From JBFLXB01 sp964570625 (lineage in GTDB: Bacteria; Nitrospirota; Nitrospiria; 2-01-FULL-66-17): a DNA stretch of 64,000 nucleotides. The notes under the pieces are model-generated. The model was not told the DNA's origin. It saw nothing but the letters and a program-made list of their open reading frames with translations, and did no database searches. The position numbers were made by a program, and so were the translations under genes. Positions 7,333 to 16,256 of the stretch are shown here, piece after piece (the first letter of the stretch is position 1; each line of letters begins with the position of its first letter). The stretch is taken from assembly GCA_964570625.1 (NCBI GenBank), contig CAZMYW010000005.1:6684-70683 (forward strand), written 5' to 3'.

Positions 7333-9873
7333 TTAGCGCGTCGTACCAACGTTGTGGCGGTTCGGCCACTTAAGGACTTCGTACCAGATAATAGTCGATG
7401 ACCCTAAGGCTAGACCGATCCCCAGTTCACTCAGTCCTAATTTTTGGAAGCGAAAAATTTCCTGTAAAAAGGGGAGATAGAGTGCAAACCCGAGCACGAT
7501 GAGCGCCCCGCTAACAATCCACCATAAAGCGCGGTTAGGCCGACGCAGGGTCTTGAGGAGACTGCCCGACAGTGAGCGGTTGGTGAGAATCAAGCTCACA
7601 TTCCCAACGATCAGCGTGGCGAAAGCCAGGGCGCGCGCAGCGCCTTCGGCGTATCCTAAGTTCAACGCAACACCGTATACAGCAAGCACGATCAACAGCG
7701 CCCCCGCCCCTTGCAGCAGAACCAGTATCAGAGCTTTGCGGGTGAACAACGGTGCTTCAGGGCTGCGCGGAGGCTGGCGCATCAAGTCTTCTTCTTCGCG
7801 CTCCGCTTCGAACACAATCGAACAAGCGGGATCAATGACAAATTCCATAAATACGACGTGGATGGGCAGGAAGAAAAGCGGCCACCCGAGCATCAGCGGA
7901 ATAACCGACATGCCGGCGATTGGCACGTGCACCGCCAGCAGGTACGACATCGCCTTCTTGAGATTGCTGTAGATTTGGCGGCCCTGCTTGATCGCCTGCA
8001 CGATAGAGGCAAAATCATCGTCAAGAATCACCAGCGAGGCCGCCTCGCGCGCCACATCGGTGCCGCGCCCGCCCATGGCGATGCCGATATGCGCGGCTTT
8101 GAGCGCAGGGGCATCGTTAACGCCATCGCCGGTCATCGCTACAATCAGGCCACTGGCCTTGAGTGCATTGACCAGCCGCAGTTTCTGTTCGGGTAGCACG
8201 CGCGCAAAAACGTTCACGTCTTTTACCCGCTGTTGTAGCTCGGCGTCAGTTAGCGCCTGCAATTCCGTCCCGTTGATAACCGAGTCCGCTGTTTCCAAAC
8301 CAATCTGCCGTGCGATCGCTTGCGCGGTGCCGGGATAATCGCCGGTAATCATGATGGTGCGAACTCCGGCGGAATAGCACTCTTTCAAGGCTGCCGGCAC
8401 CGAGGGACGAATCGGATCGGCCAAGCCGATCAAGCCGAGGAACTCAAAATCAAACTCATGCTGGTTTTCCGGCCACGCACTGCCGACAAATGCCGCCTTG
8501 GCTACCGCCAGAACCCGGAGCCCCTGTGCCGTCAGTGCGTTGACCTGACCCTTGAGTTGATCGAGTTGCGCGGAATGTACATGGCACAAATTGGTAATCG
8601 CTTCGAAGGCACCTTTGGCCGCGACCAGTACTGTGCCGTCGCGAGAAAATTTCCAGATATGCGACATCGCAAGCAATTCGGGAGAGAGCGGGTATTGATG
8701 AGCAAGCGACCAATCAGGGTGTTTATAGCGCGCGTCTGGCAAATATTGCTCGCCGAGTTGCCTAAATGCTTTTTCCATGGGATCAAACGGATCAATTTCG
8801 CTCGCCAGCACGCTAAACTCGACGAGCTCGTTGAATTTCTCAGGTAAGGTCGTGTGCGCCGTGTAGTCGACTTCATGGGTTTTGCCGTCAGCATAAAGTC
8901 GGACTGCCGTCATGCGATTCATCGTTAGCGTGCCGGTCTTGTCCACGCATAGCACGCTGGCTTCACCCAGTGTTTCAAGTACCGGTATGCGGCGGGTCAA
9001 TACGTTTTGGCGGGACATACGCCACGCACCCAAAGCGAGAAACACCATCAGCACGACCGGGTACTCTTCAGGCAATATCGCCATCGCCAGCGTAATTCCA
9101 GCCAGTAAACCATCGAGCCAGCCGCCGCGAGTCAATGCATACAGGACGATCACCAGTATGCTCAGAAGAAGCCCAACCAAAGCCAGCGTGCGCACCAGTT
9201 CGCGGGTTTGCCTTTGTAAGGGGGATTGCTCCGGCTCAATCTCGTGCAAGGCTTTGCCTATTTTCCCCACTTCCGTACGCGGGCCGGTGGCGACCACTTC
9301 GGCGATGCCGTGGCCCTGCACGACCAAGGTTCCCGAGTAGACGAAGGGCAGGTCATCGCCACCCGGGCGCGTGATCGCTTGACCGCTAACGCCGGCGTGC
9401 TTGTTGGCCGCCTCCGATTCGCCGGTCAACAAGGATTCATCGGTCGTTAGATCTTTGACGGATAACAACACCGCGTCGGCGGCAATGCGATCACCTTCTT
9501 TAATGACAAGAATATCGCCGCGCACCACTTCTCGTCCGGCGATGCGCTGTTCGCTGCGGTTGCGTATCACCAGCGCGCGTGGGCTGGATAATTCCTTCAG
9601 CGCGGCAAGCACGCGCTCGGTTTTCAATTCCTGATAGAGCGTGATTGCAATGACAACAAACACCGCCATCAACAACACCAACGCTTCGGTGAGATCGCCG
9701 AGCACGAGATAGATGCCGCCTGCGGCGATAAGCAGCAATAACATGGGTTCACGCAGTATTTCGCGCGCGATGGCAAGGCTGTTGCGCGGCTTTGCCGAAG
9801 GCAGCTCGTTATAGCCTTCCTCCGAACGCCGCTGCGAAACTTCGGCGTCGGAAAGACCAATACGCTCACTCAA
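7333..9873 (-). CDS. Cation-transporting P-type ATPase
   Basis: An 846-residue P-type (P2/P3-like) ATPase. It has an N-terminal cation-ATPase domain, an actuator domain with TGES (LLTGESEAA), the phosphorylation motif DKTGT with aspartate 311, and the hinge GDGVNDAPALKAAHIGIAMG. About ten hydrophobic helices are present, including one with PEEYPVVL. The ion is not clear; Ca, Mg or H are possible. The TTG start at 9873 forms a TTGA overlap with the ackA stop and has GAGGAG five bases upstream. It is the last gene of the phosphoketolase operon. The DNA is clearly less GC-rich than the flanks, which suggests transfer. Confidence 0.9.
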   Translation of the reverse strand: MSERIGLSDAEVSQRRSEEGYNELPSAKPRNSLAIAREILREPMLLLLIAAGGIYLVLGDLTEALVLLMAVFVVIAITLYQELKTERVLAALKELSSPRALVIRNRSEQRIAGREVVRGDILVIKEGDRIAADAVLLSVKDLTTDESLLTGESEAANKHAGVSGQAITRPGGDDLPFVYSGTLVVQGHGIAEVVATGPRTEVGKIGKALHEIEPEQSPLQRQTRELVRTLALVGLLLSILVIVLYALTRGGWLDGLLAGITLAMAILPEEYPVVLMVFLALGAWRMSRQNVLTRRIPVLETLGEASVLCVDKTGTLTMNRMTAVRLYADGKTHEVDYTAHTTLPEKFNELVEFSVLASEIDPFDPMEKAFRQLGEQYLPDARYKHPDWSLAHQYPLSPELLAMSHIWKFSRDGTVLVAAKGAFEAITNLCHVHSAQLDQLKGQVNALTAQGLRVLAVAKAAFVGSAWPENQHEFDFEFLGLIGLADPIRPSVPAALKECYSAGVRTIMITGDYPGTAQAIARQIGLETADSVINGTELQALTDAELQQRVKDVNVFARVLPEQKLRLVNALKASGLIVAMTGDGVNDAPALKAAHIGIAMGGRGTDVAREAASLVILDDDFASIVQAIKQGRQIYSNLKKAMSYLLAVHVPIAGMSVIPLMLGWPLFFLPIHVVFMEFVIDPACSIVFEAEREEEDLMRQPPRSPEAPLFTRKALILVLLQGAGALLIVLAVYGVALNLGYAEGAARALAFATLIVGNVSLILTNRSLSGSLLKTLRRPNRALWWIVSGALIVLGFALYLPFLQEIFRFQKLGLSELGIGLALGSSTIIWYEVLKWPNRHNVGTTR

Positions 9874-10970
9874 ATTTTCTCCTCGTCGGCCGTTCCGGCT
9901 TCTAAGACGGCGCCTGTCAATCTCGCAATCTCGAATTCCTCGTCAACCTTCATCCGCATCACGGGCTTGCAGTCGATAAGATTGATCGATTGCTTATTCC
10001 CATGATTTGCCTCGGACGACAAGCGAATGCCTAAGAAGGCCAGCGGCGCACAAATGCCGGAACGGATTTCAGGACTGTGTTCGCCGATACCGCCAGTGAA
10101 AACCAACGCCTCCACCCCGCCAGCCTTTGCCGCCAGACCGCCGATCGCAGCGGCCACACTTCGGCAAAAATACGCGACCGCAAAGCGGCTATTCGCCGTA
10201 TCGCTGCTGAGCAAGGTTTGCATATCTCCGCTCAAGCCGCGTGACAGTTCGAGTAGACCGCTTTTGCGGTACAGCAGGTGGGCAGCGTCATCCACGCCAT
10301 GGCGCTTGACGAGTTCGAGTACCACACCGGGATCGAGATCACCGCTGCGAGTGGCCATCGGTAACCCGCCCAAGGGCGTTAAACTCATCGTGGTATCAAT
10401 CGATTTCAAATCTTCTAACAGACACAAACTGGCGCCGCTGCCCAGATGCGCAACGATCACCCGCTCTCTTGCAACGTCCCCCAATAAATCCGGCAACACC
10501 CGCGCGACGTTGGCATAGGCAAGCCCATGAAATCCATAGCGCATGACGCCTGGATCGCTAGGGACGGGAAGGCGCTGCGCCAATTCGGATAGCGTGTAGT
10601 GAAATGCGGTGTCGAAACAAGCAACCTGTTTAACGGATAGTTTTTGCGCGAAGAGCGCGACGCCCAACAGATTATTGGGCTGATGCAGTGGTGCGAGCGG
10701 CGCTAAATTTTGCAGCCGGTCCTGTTCCCGGTCGTCGATAATGCGTGCCGCATTCGCCACATTTCCACCGTGCGTCATACGATGACCAACCGCGTGAATA
10801 GTACGGTCATCCAGATCGGCAATCAGCTTTCTATAGGCCGCTGCGTGATCGGGAAATTCGCCCCGGCCGATATGTGCGTAATAGAAATCCTGTCGCACAC
10901 TGCCCTGAAACAGGGCGGCCTTCACGCTAGACGAACCGCCATTGACTGCCAATATCGCCTGGTCCTTCAT
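9870..10970 (-). CDS. ackA: Acetate kinase
   Basis: A 366-residue member of the acetokinase family, which converts acetyl-phosphate and ADP to acetate and ATP. The N-terminal phosphate-binding motif reads LAVNGGSSSVKAALF; the usual form is N-C/A-GSSS-LK. CFDTAFH, GFHG and the HLGSGASLCLL motif are present, and GGIGEHSPEIR is near the C-terminus. The protein is somewhat shorter than the ~400-residue standard. I choose ATG 10970 over an upstream TTG two codons earlier because of the AGGA sequence before it. It lies downstream of phosphoketolase, whose product is its substrate. Confidence 0.9.
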   Translation of the reverse strand: MKDQAILAVNGGSSSVKAALFQGSVRQDFYYAHIGRGEFPDHAAAYRKLIADLDDRTIHAVGHRMTHGGNVANAARIIDDREQDRLQNLAPLAPLHQPNNLLGVALFAQKLSVKQVACFDTAFHYTLSELAQRLPVPSDPGVMRYGFHGLAYANVARVLPDLLGDVARERVIVAHLGSGASLCLLEDLKSIDTTMSLTPLGGLPMATRSGDLDPGVVLELVKRHGVDDAAHLLYRKSGLLELSRGLSGDMQTLLSSDTANSRFAVAYFCRSVAAAIGGLAAKAGGVEALVFTGGIGEHSPEIRSGICAPLAFLGIRLSSEANHGNKQSINLIDCKPVMRMKVDEEFEIARLTGAVLEAGTADEEKI

Positions 10971-11020
10971 AGGCAAATATCCTGTGGCTTGCTCGCGAAA
11001 TAGACCATGCGGGTATCGTT

Positions 11021-11230
11021 TTAACCAGCGAGGTTGGAAGACGGAATGGTTCTAACATTTTCAATAGCGTCATGCACTATTTCTTGCGCCTCTTCCACGA
11101 TGTAGCGTAGATGGTCGTGCTCGCCCCGCTCGGCAAGCGGAATGTCAGTACGGCCGGTGTGCTGTCCGCTGATCGACCAAGCGGTCTCACCATGCCGGAC
11201 AAGATAAACCTGCGGAAGCGCCTTGTTCAT
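11021..11230 (-). pseudogene. Truncated histidine phosphatase/phosphoglycerate mutase-like gene
   Basis: The first ~37 residues (YLVRHGETAWSISGQHTGRTDIPLAERGE) are a clear histidine-phosphatase N-terminus with the RHGE catalytic motif. The remaining 32 residues (HDHLRYIVEEAQEI...) do not continue the fold, and the family's second catalytic histidine is missing. This indicates an internal deletion that joined the N-terminus to another reading frame. The ATG overlaps the phosphoketolase stop (ATGA), so the full gene was once part of the operon between xfp and ackA. Confidence 0.75.
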
Positions 11231-13641
11231 TTGCGCGGCGAGGCTTTCTTTCCTTTTTCCTCAGTACCCCACGTCCAGTTGCGAATTTCCGGCATGTCCT
11301 CACCGTGTTGTCGGATGTATTGTGCGTGATCCATCAGCTTGTCGCGTATGAGTTGCGTGAGGTAAGCGGCGCGAGACCCTAAATTCGGCACGCGATCAAT
11401 CACGTCTTTAGCCAAGTGGAAACGGTCGATATCGTTCAGCACCGCCATATCGAAAGGCGTCGTCGTTGTACCTTCTTCTTTATAGCCACGAACGTGCAGA
11501 TTAGCGTGGTTGGTGCGCCGATAAGTCAGTTGGTGGATCAGCGAAGGATAACCATGATAGGCGAAGACAATGGGTCTGTCCTTAGTGAATAACACATCGA
11601 AATCTTTCTCGCTGAAACCATGGGGATGCTCACTCTGCGGCTGCAGCGCCATCAAGTCCACCACGTTAATGACGCGGATCTTCAGCTCCGGGAGGTGCTG
11701 CCGCAGCATCTCCACCGCCGCCAGCGTCTCTAACGTCGGCACATCACCAGCGCAAGCCATCACCACATCGGGCTCGCTGCCCTCGTCGTTACTCGCCCAT
11801 TTCCAAATCCCCAGCCCAGCGTTGCAATGTTTGATGGCCGCATCCATGTCCAGCCATTGCAGTTCCGGCTGCTTGCCGGCAACGATGACATTGACGTAGT
11901 GGCGACTGCGTAAGCAATGATCGGTAACCGACAGCAAGGTGTTGGCATCCGGCGGCAAATACACGCGGATGATGTCGGCTTTTTTGTTCACCACGTGATC
12001 GATAAAGCCAGGGTCTTGATGACTGAAACCGTTGTGATCTTGTCGCCACACGTGCGAAGTCAGCAGATAGGTCAGGGACGCGATGGGTCGCCGCCAAGGA
12101 ATCTCGCGCGAGACCTTAAGCCACTTGGCGTGTTGATTAAACATGGAATCCACGATGTGAATAAAGGCCTCGTAACAGGAGAAGAATCCGTGCCGACCGG
12201 TGAGCAGGTAGCCTTCCAGCCATCCTTGACACAGATGTTCACTCAAGACTTCCATCACGCGGCCATCAGGTGAGAGTTGCGTGTCGCTCTTCTGAATCTC
12301 ACCCATGAAAGCACGGTCGGTGACTTCAAATACATCCGCCAAACGATTCGATGCCGTTTCATCCGGGCCGAAGACGCGGAAGTTACGTGCCGTCATATTC
12401 TGCTTCATCACATCACGCAAGAAGGTTCCGGTCACGCGGGTGGCCTCGGCCGTCACCGAACCGGGGCTGGGGACTTTGACCGCGTAGTCGCGAAAATCGG
12501 GTAGGTTCAAATCGCGCAGCAGCACACCGCCGTTGGCATGCGGATTCGCCCCCATGCGGCGATCGCCTTCAGGAGCCAGTTCGGCGAGCTCCGGGATGAG
12601 CTTGCCCGCCTGGTCGAATAATTCCTCGGGCCGATAACTCTTCATCCATTCTTCCAGAGCCTTCAGATGCGCGGGATTTTCGGCTAGGTTCGCCAATGGC
12701 ACTTGGTGTGAGCGCCACGAACCTTCAGTCTTCAAGCCATCTACTTCTTCGGGCCCGGTCCAGCCCTTCGGTGTGCGCAGAATAATCATGGGCCAAGCGG
12801 GGCGCCCCTTGAAACCTTTGCTGCGCGCTTCGGCTTGGATGTGACGGATCTCCGCGACGATCTGGTCGAGCGTCGCGGCCATGAGTGGGTGAACGTTTTC
12901 CGGATCGTCGCCTTCGACGAAATATGGCTTATAGCCGTAGCCGCGGAACAACGCTTCCAGTTCCTCGCGGCTGATTCTAGCGAGGAACGACGGGCTGGCG
13001 ATCTTGTAACCATTCAAGTGCAGGATCGGCAGAACCGCGCCGTCGTGCACCGGATGAAGAAATTTGTTCGAGTGCCAACTGGTGGCAAGCGCTCCGGTCT
13101 CTGCTTCACCATCGCCCACCACGCAAGCGACCAGCAGATCTGGGTTATCGAAGGCGGCACCATACGCGTGCATCAGGGAATAGCCGAGCTCACCGCCTTC
13201 GTTGATAGAGCCTGGCGTTTCCGCCGCCACGTGGCTGGGGATGCCACCGGGAAAGGAAAACTGCGTGAACAGCCGTTTCAGACCGCGTTCGTCTTGCGAG
13301 ATGTTTGGATAAAACTCGCTGTAGGTTCCCTCCAGATAGGTGTTTGCCACCAGACCCGGTCCGCCGTGTCCTGGCCCGGTAACATAGAGCATGCTGAGGT
13401 CATACTGCTTGATGATGCGGTTGAGATGCACGTAGATGAAATTCAAACCTGGCGTAGTGCCCCAGTGGCCCAACAGCCGCGGCTTCACATGTTCCAGCGT
13501 CAAGGGCTTTTTGAGCAGCGGATTGTCGTACAGATAGATCTGGCCGACCGAGAGATAGTTTGCAGCACGCCAGTAGGCGTTCATCCGTCGGACTTCTTCC
13601 GCCGTCAGAGGTAGTCCACCTTTCATGTCAATGGTAGTCAT
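11227..13641 (-). CDS. xfp: Xylulose-5-phosphate/fructose-6-phosphate phosphoketolase
   Basis: An 804-residue thiamine-diphosphate enzyme that cleaves xylulose-5-P (or fructose-6-P) with phosphate to acetyl-phosphate plus glyceraldehyde-3-P (or erythrose-4-P). Family motifs include GHWGTTPGLNFIYVHLNR, TGPGHGGPGLVANTYLEGTYSEFYP, the ThDP-binding GDGEAETG and the C-terminal RGYKEEGTTTTPFDMAVLN. The length matches the family. Together with ackA downstream it makes a complete route from sugar phosphate to acetate and ATP. The operon is less GC-rich than the chromosome around it and lies beside a tRNA gene. Confidence 0.95.
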   Translation of the reverse strand: MTTIDMKGGLPLTAEEVRRMNAYWRAANYLSVGQIYLYDNPLLKKPLTLEHVKPRLLGHWGTTPGLNFIYVHLNRIIKQYDLSMLYVTGPGHGGPGLVANTYLEGTYSEFYPNISQDERGLKRLFTQFSFPGGIPSHVAAETPGSINEGGELGYSLMHAYGAAFDNPDLLVACVVGDGEAETGALATSWHSNKFLHPVHDGAVLPILHLNGYKIASPSFLARISREELEALFRGYGYKPYFVEGDDPENVHPLMAATLDQIVAEIRHIQAEARSKGFKGRPAWPMIILRTPKGWTGPEEVDGLKTEGSWRSHQVPLANLAENPAHLKALEEWMKSYRPEELFDQAGKLIPELAELAPEGDRRMGANPHANGGVLLRDLNLPDFRDYAVKVPSPGSVTAEATRVTGTFLRDVMKQNMTARNFRVFGPDETASNRLADVFEVTDRAFMGEIQKSDTQLSPDGRVMEVLSEHLCQGWLEGYLLTGRHGFFSCYEAFIHIVDSMFNQHAKWLKVSREIPWRRPIASLTYLLTSHVWRQDHNGFSHQDPGFIDHVVNKKADIIRVYLPPDANTLLSVTDHCLRSRHYVNVIVAGKQPELQWLDMDAAIKHCNAGLGIWKWASNDEGSEPDVVMACAGDVPTLETLAAVEMLRQHLPELKIRVINVVDLMALQPQSEHPHGFSEKDFDVLFTKDRPIVFAYHGYPSLIHQLTYRRTNHANLHVRGYKEEGTTTTPFDMAVLNDIDRFHLAKDVIDRVPNLGSRAAYLTQLIRDKLMDHAQYIRQHGEDMPEIRNWTWGTEEKGKKASPRK

Positions 13642-14074
13642 CTTTTCGTAATAACCCTTCTCAGGTCTGCAAGAGCCTGTTTCATGCGTTCATCGTTCCT
13701 GGTTTAGATCTGTTACCCTCGACAGCCGTCATCATCCAGCCTCCACCAAAACCCGCCCGCCGCAAGCCGCCGTCTTCTGCCCATCGGCGGTCGTCTTCTA
13801 TTCGCCACATGATGCCCGTAAGAACAGATCGCGGTCTGGTCAGAATTGCTCGGTTACCTGCCACCCGTCGGCGGAATGTCGTCGCGACGGCGTGCACCTT
13901 AGACGAGTTCGTATCTGTGAGCGAGGCATCGTCCTCCGCGGCGAAGACGAGCGATTTAGCGATTTAATGAGAACAGAAACTGGATTGGGAAAACGCGCCG
14001 ATCATATGTGACTGAGAAGGGGACGTAAAGGCGATAACTCGTGCGATCCCACCTAGGCCTCGAGGATCACGTTA
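13642..14074. other. Non-coding stretch, no feature recognised
   Basis: 433 bases between the phosphoketolase gene and the methyltransferase gene. No plausible gene, tRNA-like end or long repeat is visible. It should contain the xfp promoter (minus strand) and perhaps the old island boundary, but I could not place either. Confidence 0.4.
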
Positions 14075-14878
14075 TCATCCCTTCTTCCATCCCGACAAGA
14101 CGCATCGTTGAGCCAGCAGGGGCGTGAAACTCGGGATGTCGTGAGACACCGCCTTCATGACTTCTTCCGCGACCTGCCGATCACTGAAACAGTCGTCCAC
14201 GTCGTCGAGAAAGCCCCCTCGCAGGATCGGATGACGAAGGAACAATTGGCCGGCACCGGTCAGAATTTCCAGGGGCCACTCCGTGACCTCGACGCGCTCG
14301 CAACCCAGCGCGTGGAGCCACGCCCGGCCCTCATCCGCGGACGGCCGCTCGGTCACGTATTCCGCGAGATATCGCCGATCCGCGCTCAGACCGCGCACGG
14401 CCATTTCCTGATCGATTCTGCGCCAGAGCAATTGGAACGTGCCGAGGGACGGAAAGGTCAGGACCAATTGGCCCCCCGGCTTCAAATGGTCGACCAATCC
14501 GCGGACCGTTTCGAGACGGTTCGGACGAAAGAACAGGACCGAGAGGTTGCCGGTGATGCGATCAACGGTCGGGACGCGTGAGGGCAGCGAACGCATGTCC
14601 CGACATTCGAAATGAAGCCACGGGAGATGCTGTCGTTGGACCTCTCGTGCACTGGCGATCTTCTGCTCGCTCACGTCAATGCCGAGCACCTGCCCGGTCG
14701 GACCGACCTGCTCCGCCAGATAGAACGCGGGGATGCCGCGTCCGCACGCCACATCCAGGATCGTCGCGCCCGGGAAGAGATCCAGATGGTGCACCAATAC
14801 CTCGGCAAACGGCCGGGACCAATGGTCCTCTTTAGGGAGCGGCCAGCGTAACGTGCCGTCTGTCTGGGGGCCGATCAT
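14075..14878 (-). CDS. SAM-dependent methyltransferase (class I)
   Basis: A 267-residue Rossmann-fold methyltransferase. Motif I ILDVACGRGIP is at about 40-50, the acidic GIDVSEQKI follows, and the DRITGNLSVLFF region is motif II-like. The UbiE/Methyltransf_11 type is most likely. The C-terminal third is not diagnostic, so the substrate is unknown. I choose ATG 14878 (MIGPQTDG) because the upstream part of the frame shows no family similarity. The small zinc ribbon gene at 14923-15093 lies 44 bases upstream on the same strand, so the two are probably co-transcribed. Confidence 0.8.
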   Translation of the reverse strand: MIGPQTDGTLRWPLPKEDHWSRPFAEVLVHHLDLFPGATILDVACGRGIPAFYLAEQVGPTGQVLGIDVSEQKIASAREVQRQHLPWLHFECRDMRSLPSRVPTVDRITGNLSVLFFRPNRLETVRGLVDHLKPGGQLVLTFPSLGTFQLLWRRIDQEMAVRGLSADRRYLAEYVTERPSADEGRAWLHALGCERVEVTEWPLEILTGAGQLFLRHPILRGGFLDDVDDCFSDRQVAEEVMKAVSHDIPSFTPLLAQRCVLSGWKKG

Positions 14879-14922
14879 GACACCGACTCGCCGAGCGGAT
14901 CCACCGGATCTTGGACCGATTG

Positions 14923-15093
14923 CTACCGTCGTCCGGGCTTGACCGGCATGGCGGAAAGAAACAGCTTCCCGCAGGTCGTACACACGGTCTTCCCGGTGTT
15001 CTGTCCCATGAAATACTCAGACTCCTTCGTGGGATGTTTACACGGTTTGCTGCCCCATGCTTCGCGTTTAAAGACCGATTGGTTATAGTCCAT
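14923..15093 (-). CDS. Small zinc-ribbon-like protein (56 aa)
   Basis: 56 residues starting at ATG 15093, with a strong CAGGAGGTG Shine-Dalgarno sequence seven bases upstream. It contains KPCKHPTKESEYFMGQNTG followed by VCTTCGKLF, so one Cys/His pair (C18, H20) and a CxxC pair (C38, C41) could bind one zinc ion. I do not recognise a named family. It precedes the methyltransferase gene and is probably its operon partner. Confidence 0.65.
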   Translation of the reverse strand: MDYNQSVFKREAWGSKPCKHPTKESEYFMGQNTGKTVCTTCGKLFLSAMPVKPGRR

Positions 15094-15260
15094 CACACCT
15101 CCTGTTTGGCGACTTGACTAACAAGGACTTCGGCGTAGAAGCGGCGGAGACTGGAGAATCGGTCGCGCGGGAAAACGATCCAGCGCGAAGGATTAGGACA
15201 GCCAGCGGGCTAGAACGTCATACCTGGATCATACGGAGAACCCCCCGCGCGGTCAAGCAA

Positions 15261-15317
15261 TACCTCGTAATCGTTCTGAGAAAACCTCGTAAGAGTCCGA
15301 GTTCTCACGCGGAGGCC
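15261..15317 (+). repeat. Copy of the ndvB 3' end/ompA leader
   Basis: Nearly identical to 24845-24901 (about two mismatches in 57 bases), including the last codons and TAA stop of the glucan synthase gene. Confidence 0.85.
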
Positions 15318-15318
15318 T

Positions 15319-15519
15319 CAGGTCGCCAGGGCCACCAATGTCGGTCGTTTCCTGCAAGAGGTGGGGGTCCCACCCGAGCGCATGGTCCCGTCCGGGCGGA
15401 GTGAATTCGATCCCGTGGCTTCGAACGATACGCCGGAGGGACGCCAGAAGAACCGCCGGATCGAGATCATGCTGATCGACAAGAGTTTGGTGAGCGAAAT
15501 GTCCCGGCCGGTCAACTGA
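15319..15519 (+). pseudogene. ompA C-terminal fragment
   Basis: Matches the last ~200 bases of the OmpA-like lipoprotein gene at 25540-25737 with roughly ten substitutions, ending at the same TGA. The first ~640 bases of that gene are absent: the copy jumps from the ndvB tail (15317) straight into the OmpA C-terminus. There is no start codon, so it is not a gene. Its last bases overlap the 3' end of the convergent psiE, whose TGA is formed by the complement of 15512-15514. Confidence 0.85.
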
Positions 15520-16027
15520 TCGTGCTCGGCTGCGGAGCTTTGCGGACCGTATACAACGCGACCACCAGCGCGACGATCACCATGACATTGGCGCCCACAT
15601 CGAGCAGGTACCGATGGAAGAGTTGATCGGTGAGCTCTTCCAGGCCACCGATCTGAGCTCCGGTCGTGAGGATGCGGCGGGTGGAGGCGATAATGCAGAT
15701 ATACAGAAACGGCTCCAGAGTGATGATTTTGGTCTTGAGGAAATTGATAATGGTGCGAAACAGCTCTAACAGGATGATCACCAGCAAGAGGTCATGAACA
15801 ATACCCAACACGGCGGAGAGAACGCTTGAACCTACCTTGATCGCGAAGACATACCAGGCATGGACGAACAGCACCATGCCGAGCACCAGGAAACTGACCC
15901 CCGCGGTGATGTACCCCCACCCGTCGAGTGCCTCCATAACCCCGATGACGGAGCCGCTCGCCGGTTGACCGAGGATGAACCGGCGGCTGAAGGAACTGCG
16001 TTCGGTGCCTTTGGATTTCTCGTCCAT
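15512..16027 (-). CDS. PsiE-family membrane protein
   Basis: 171 residues with a charged N-terminus and four hydrophobic helices. LEPFLYICIIASTRRILTT is the hallmark of the phosphate-starvation-inducible PsiE family, and EALDGWGYITAGVSFLVLGMVLF opens the first helix. The molecular function of PsiE is unknown. The ATG at 16027 has no Shine-Dalgarno sequence but sits 9 bases after a TTGACT-17-TAGGGT promoter, so a leaderless transcript is predicted. The gene stands between a degraded copy of the ndvB-ompA junction and ndvB itself. Confidence 0.8.
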   Translation of the reverse strand: MDEKSKGTERSSFSRRFILGQPASGSVIGVMEALDGWGYITAGVSFLVLGMVLFVHAWYVFAIKVGSSVLSAVLGIVHDLLLVIILLELFRTIINFLKTKIITLEPFLYICIIASTRRILTTGAQIGGLEELTDQLFHRYLLDVGANVMVIVALVVALYTVRKAPQPSTIS

Positions 16028-16036
16028 GGGCTGCGC

Positions 16037-16065
16037 ACCCTAACACGTCACCTTTAGGCAGTCAA
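16037..16065 (-). promoter_or_regulatory. Promoter of psiE, predicted leaderless
   Basis: On the minus strand TTGACT (16065-16060), a 17-base spacer and TAGGGT (16042-16037), then 9 bases to the ATG. Confidence 0.6.
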
Positions 16066-16256
16066 TGCGACGTCGTGATCCGCTCGCGGTGGGACCACGC
16101 GCGATTCGTGGTAGAAGGTGGTACGATGCGGGCGTGGATTCCCCCTCATCGACTCAACCGTTCGCTGCTCAGACGGGACCGATCCCTTCGGTCCGTGGAT
16201 TCCGAACGGCACGTATAGCAGATCATTCTGAATCGACTGGCCGGTGAGCCAGGCCG

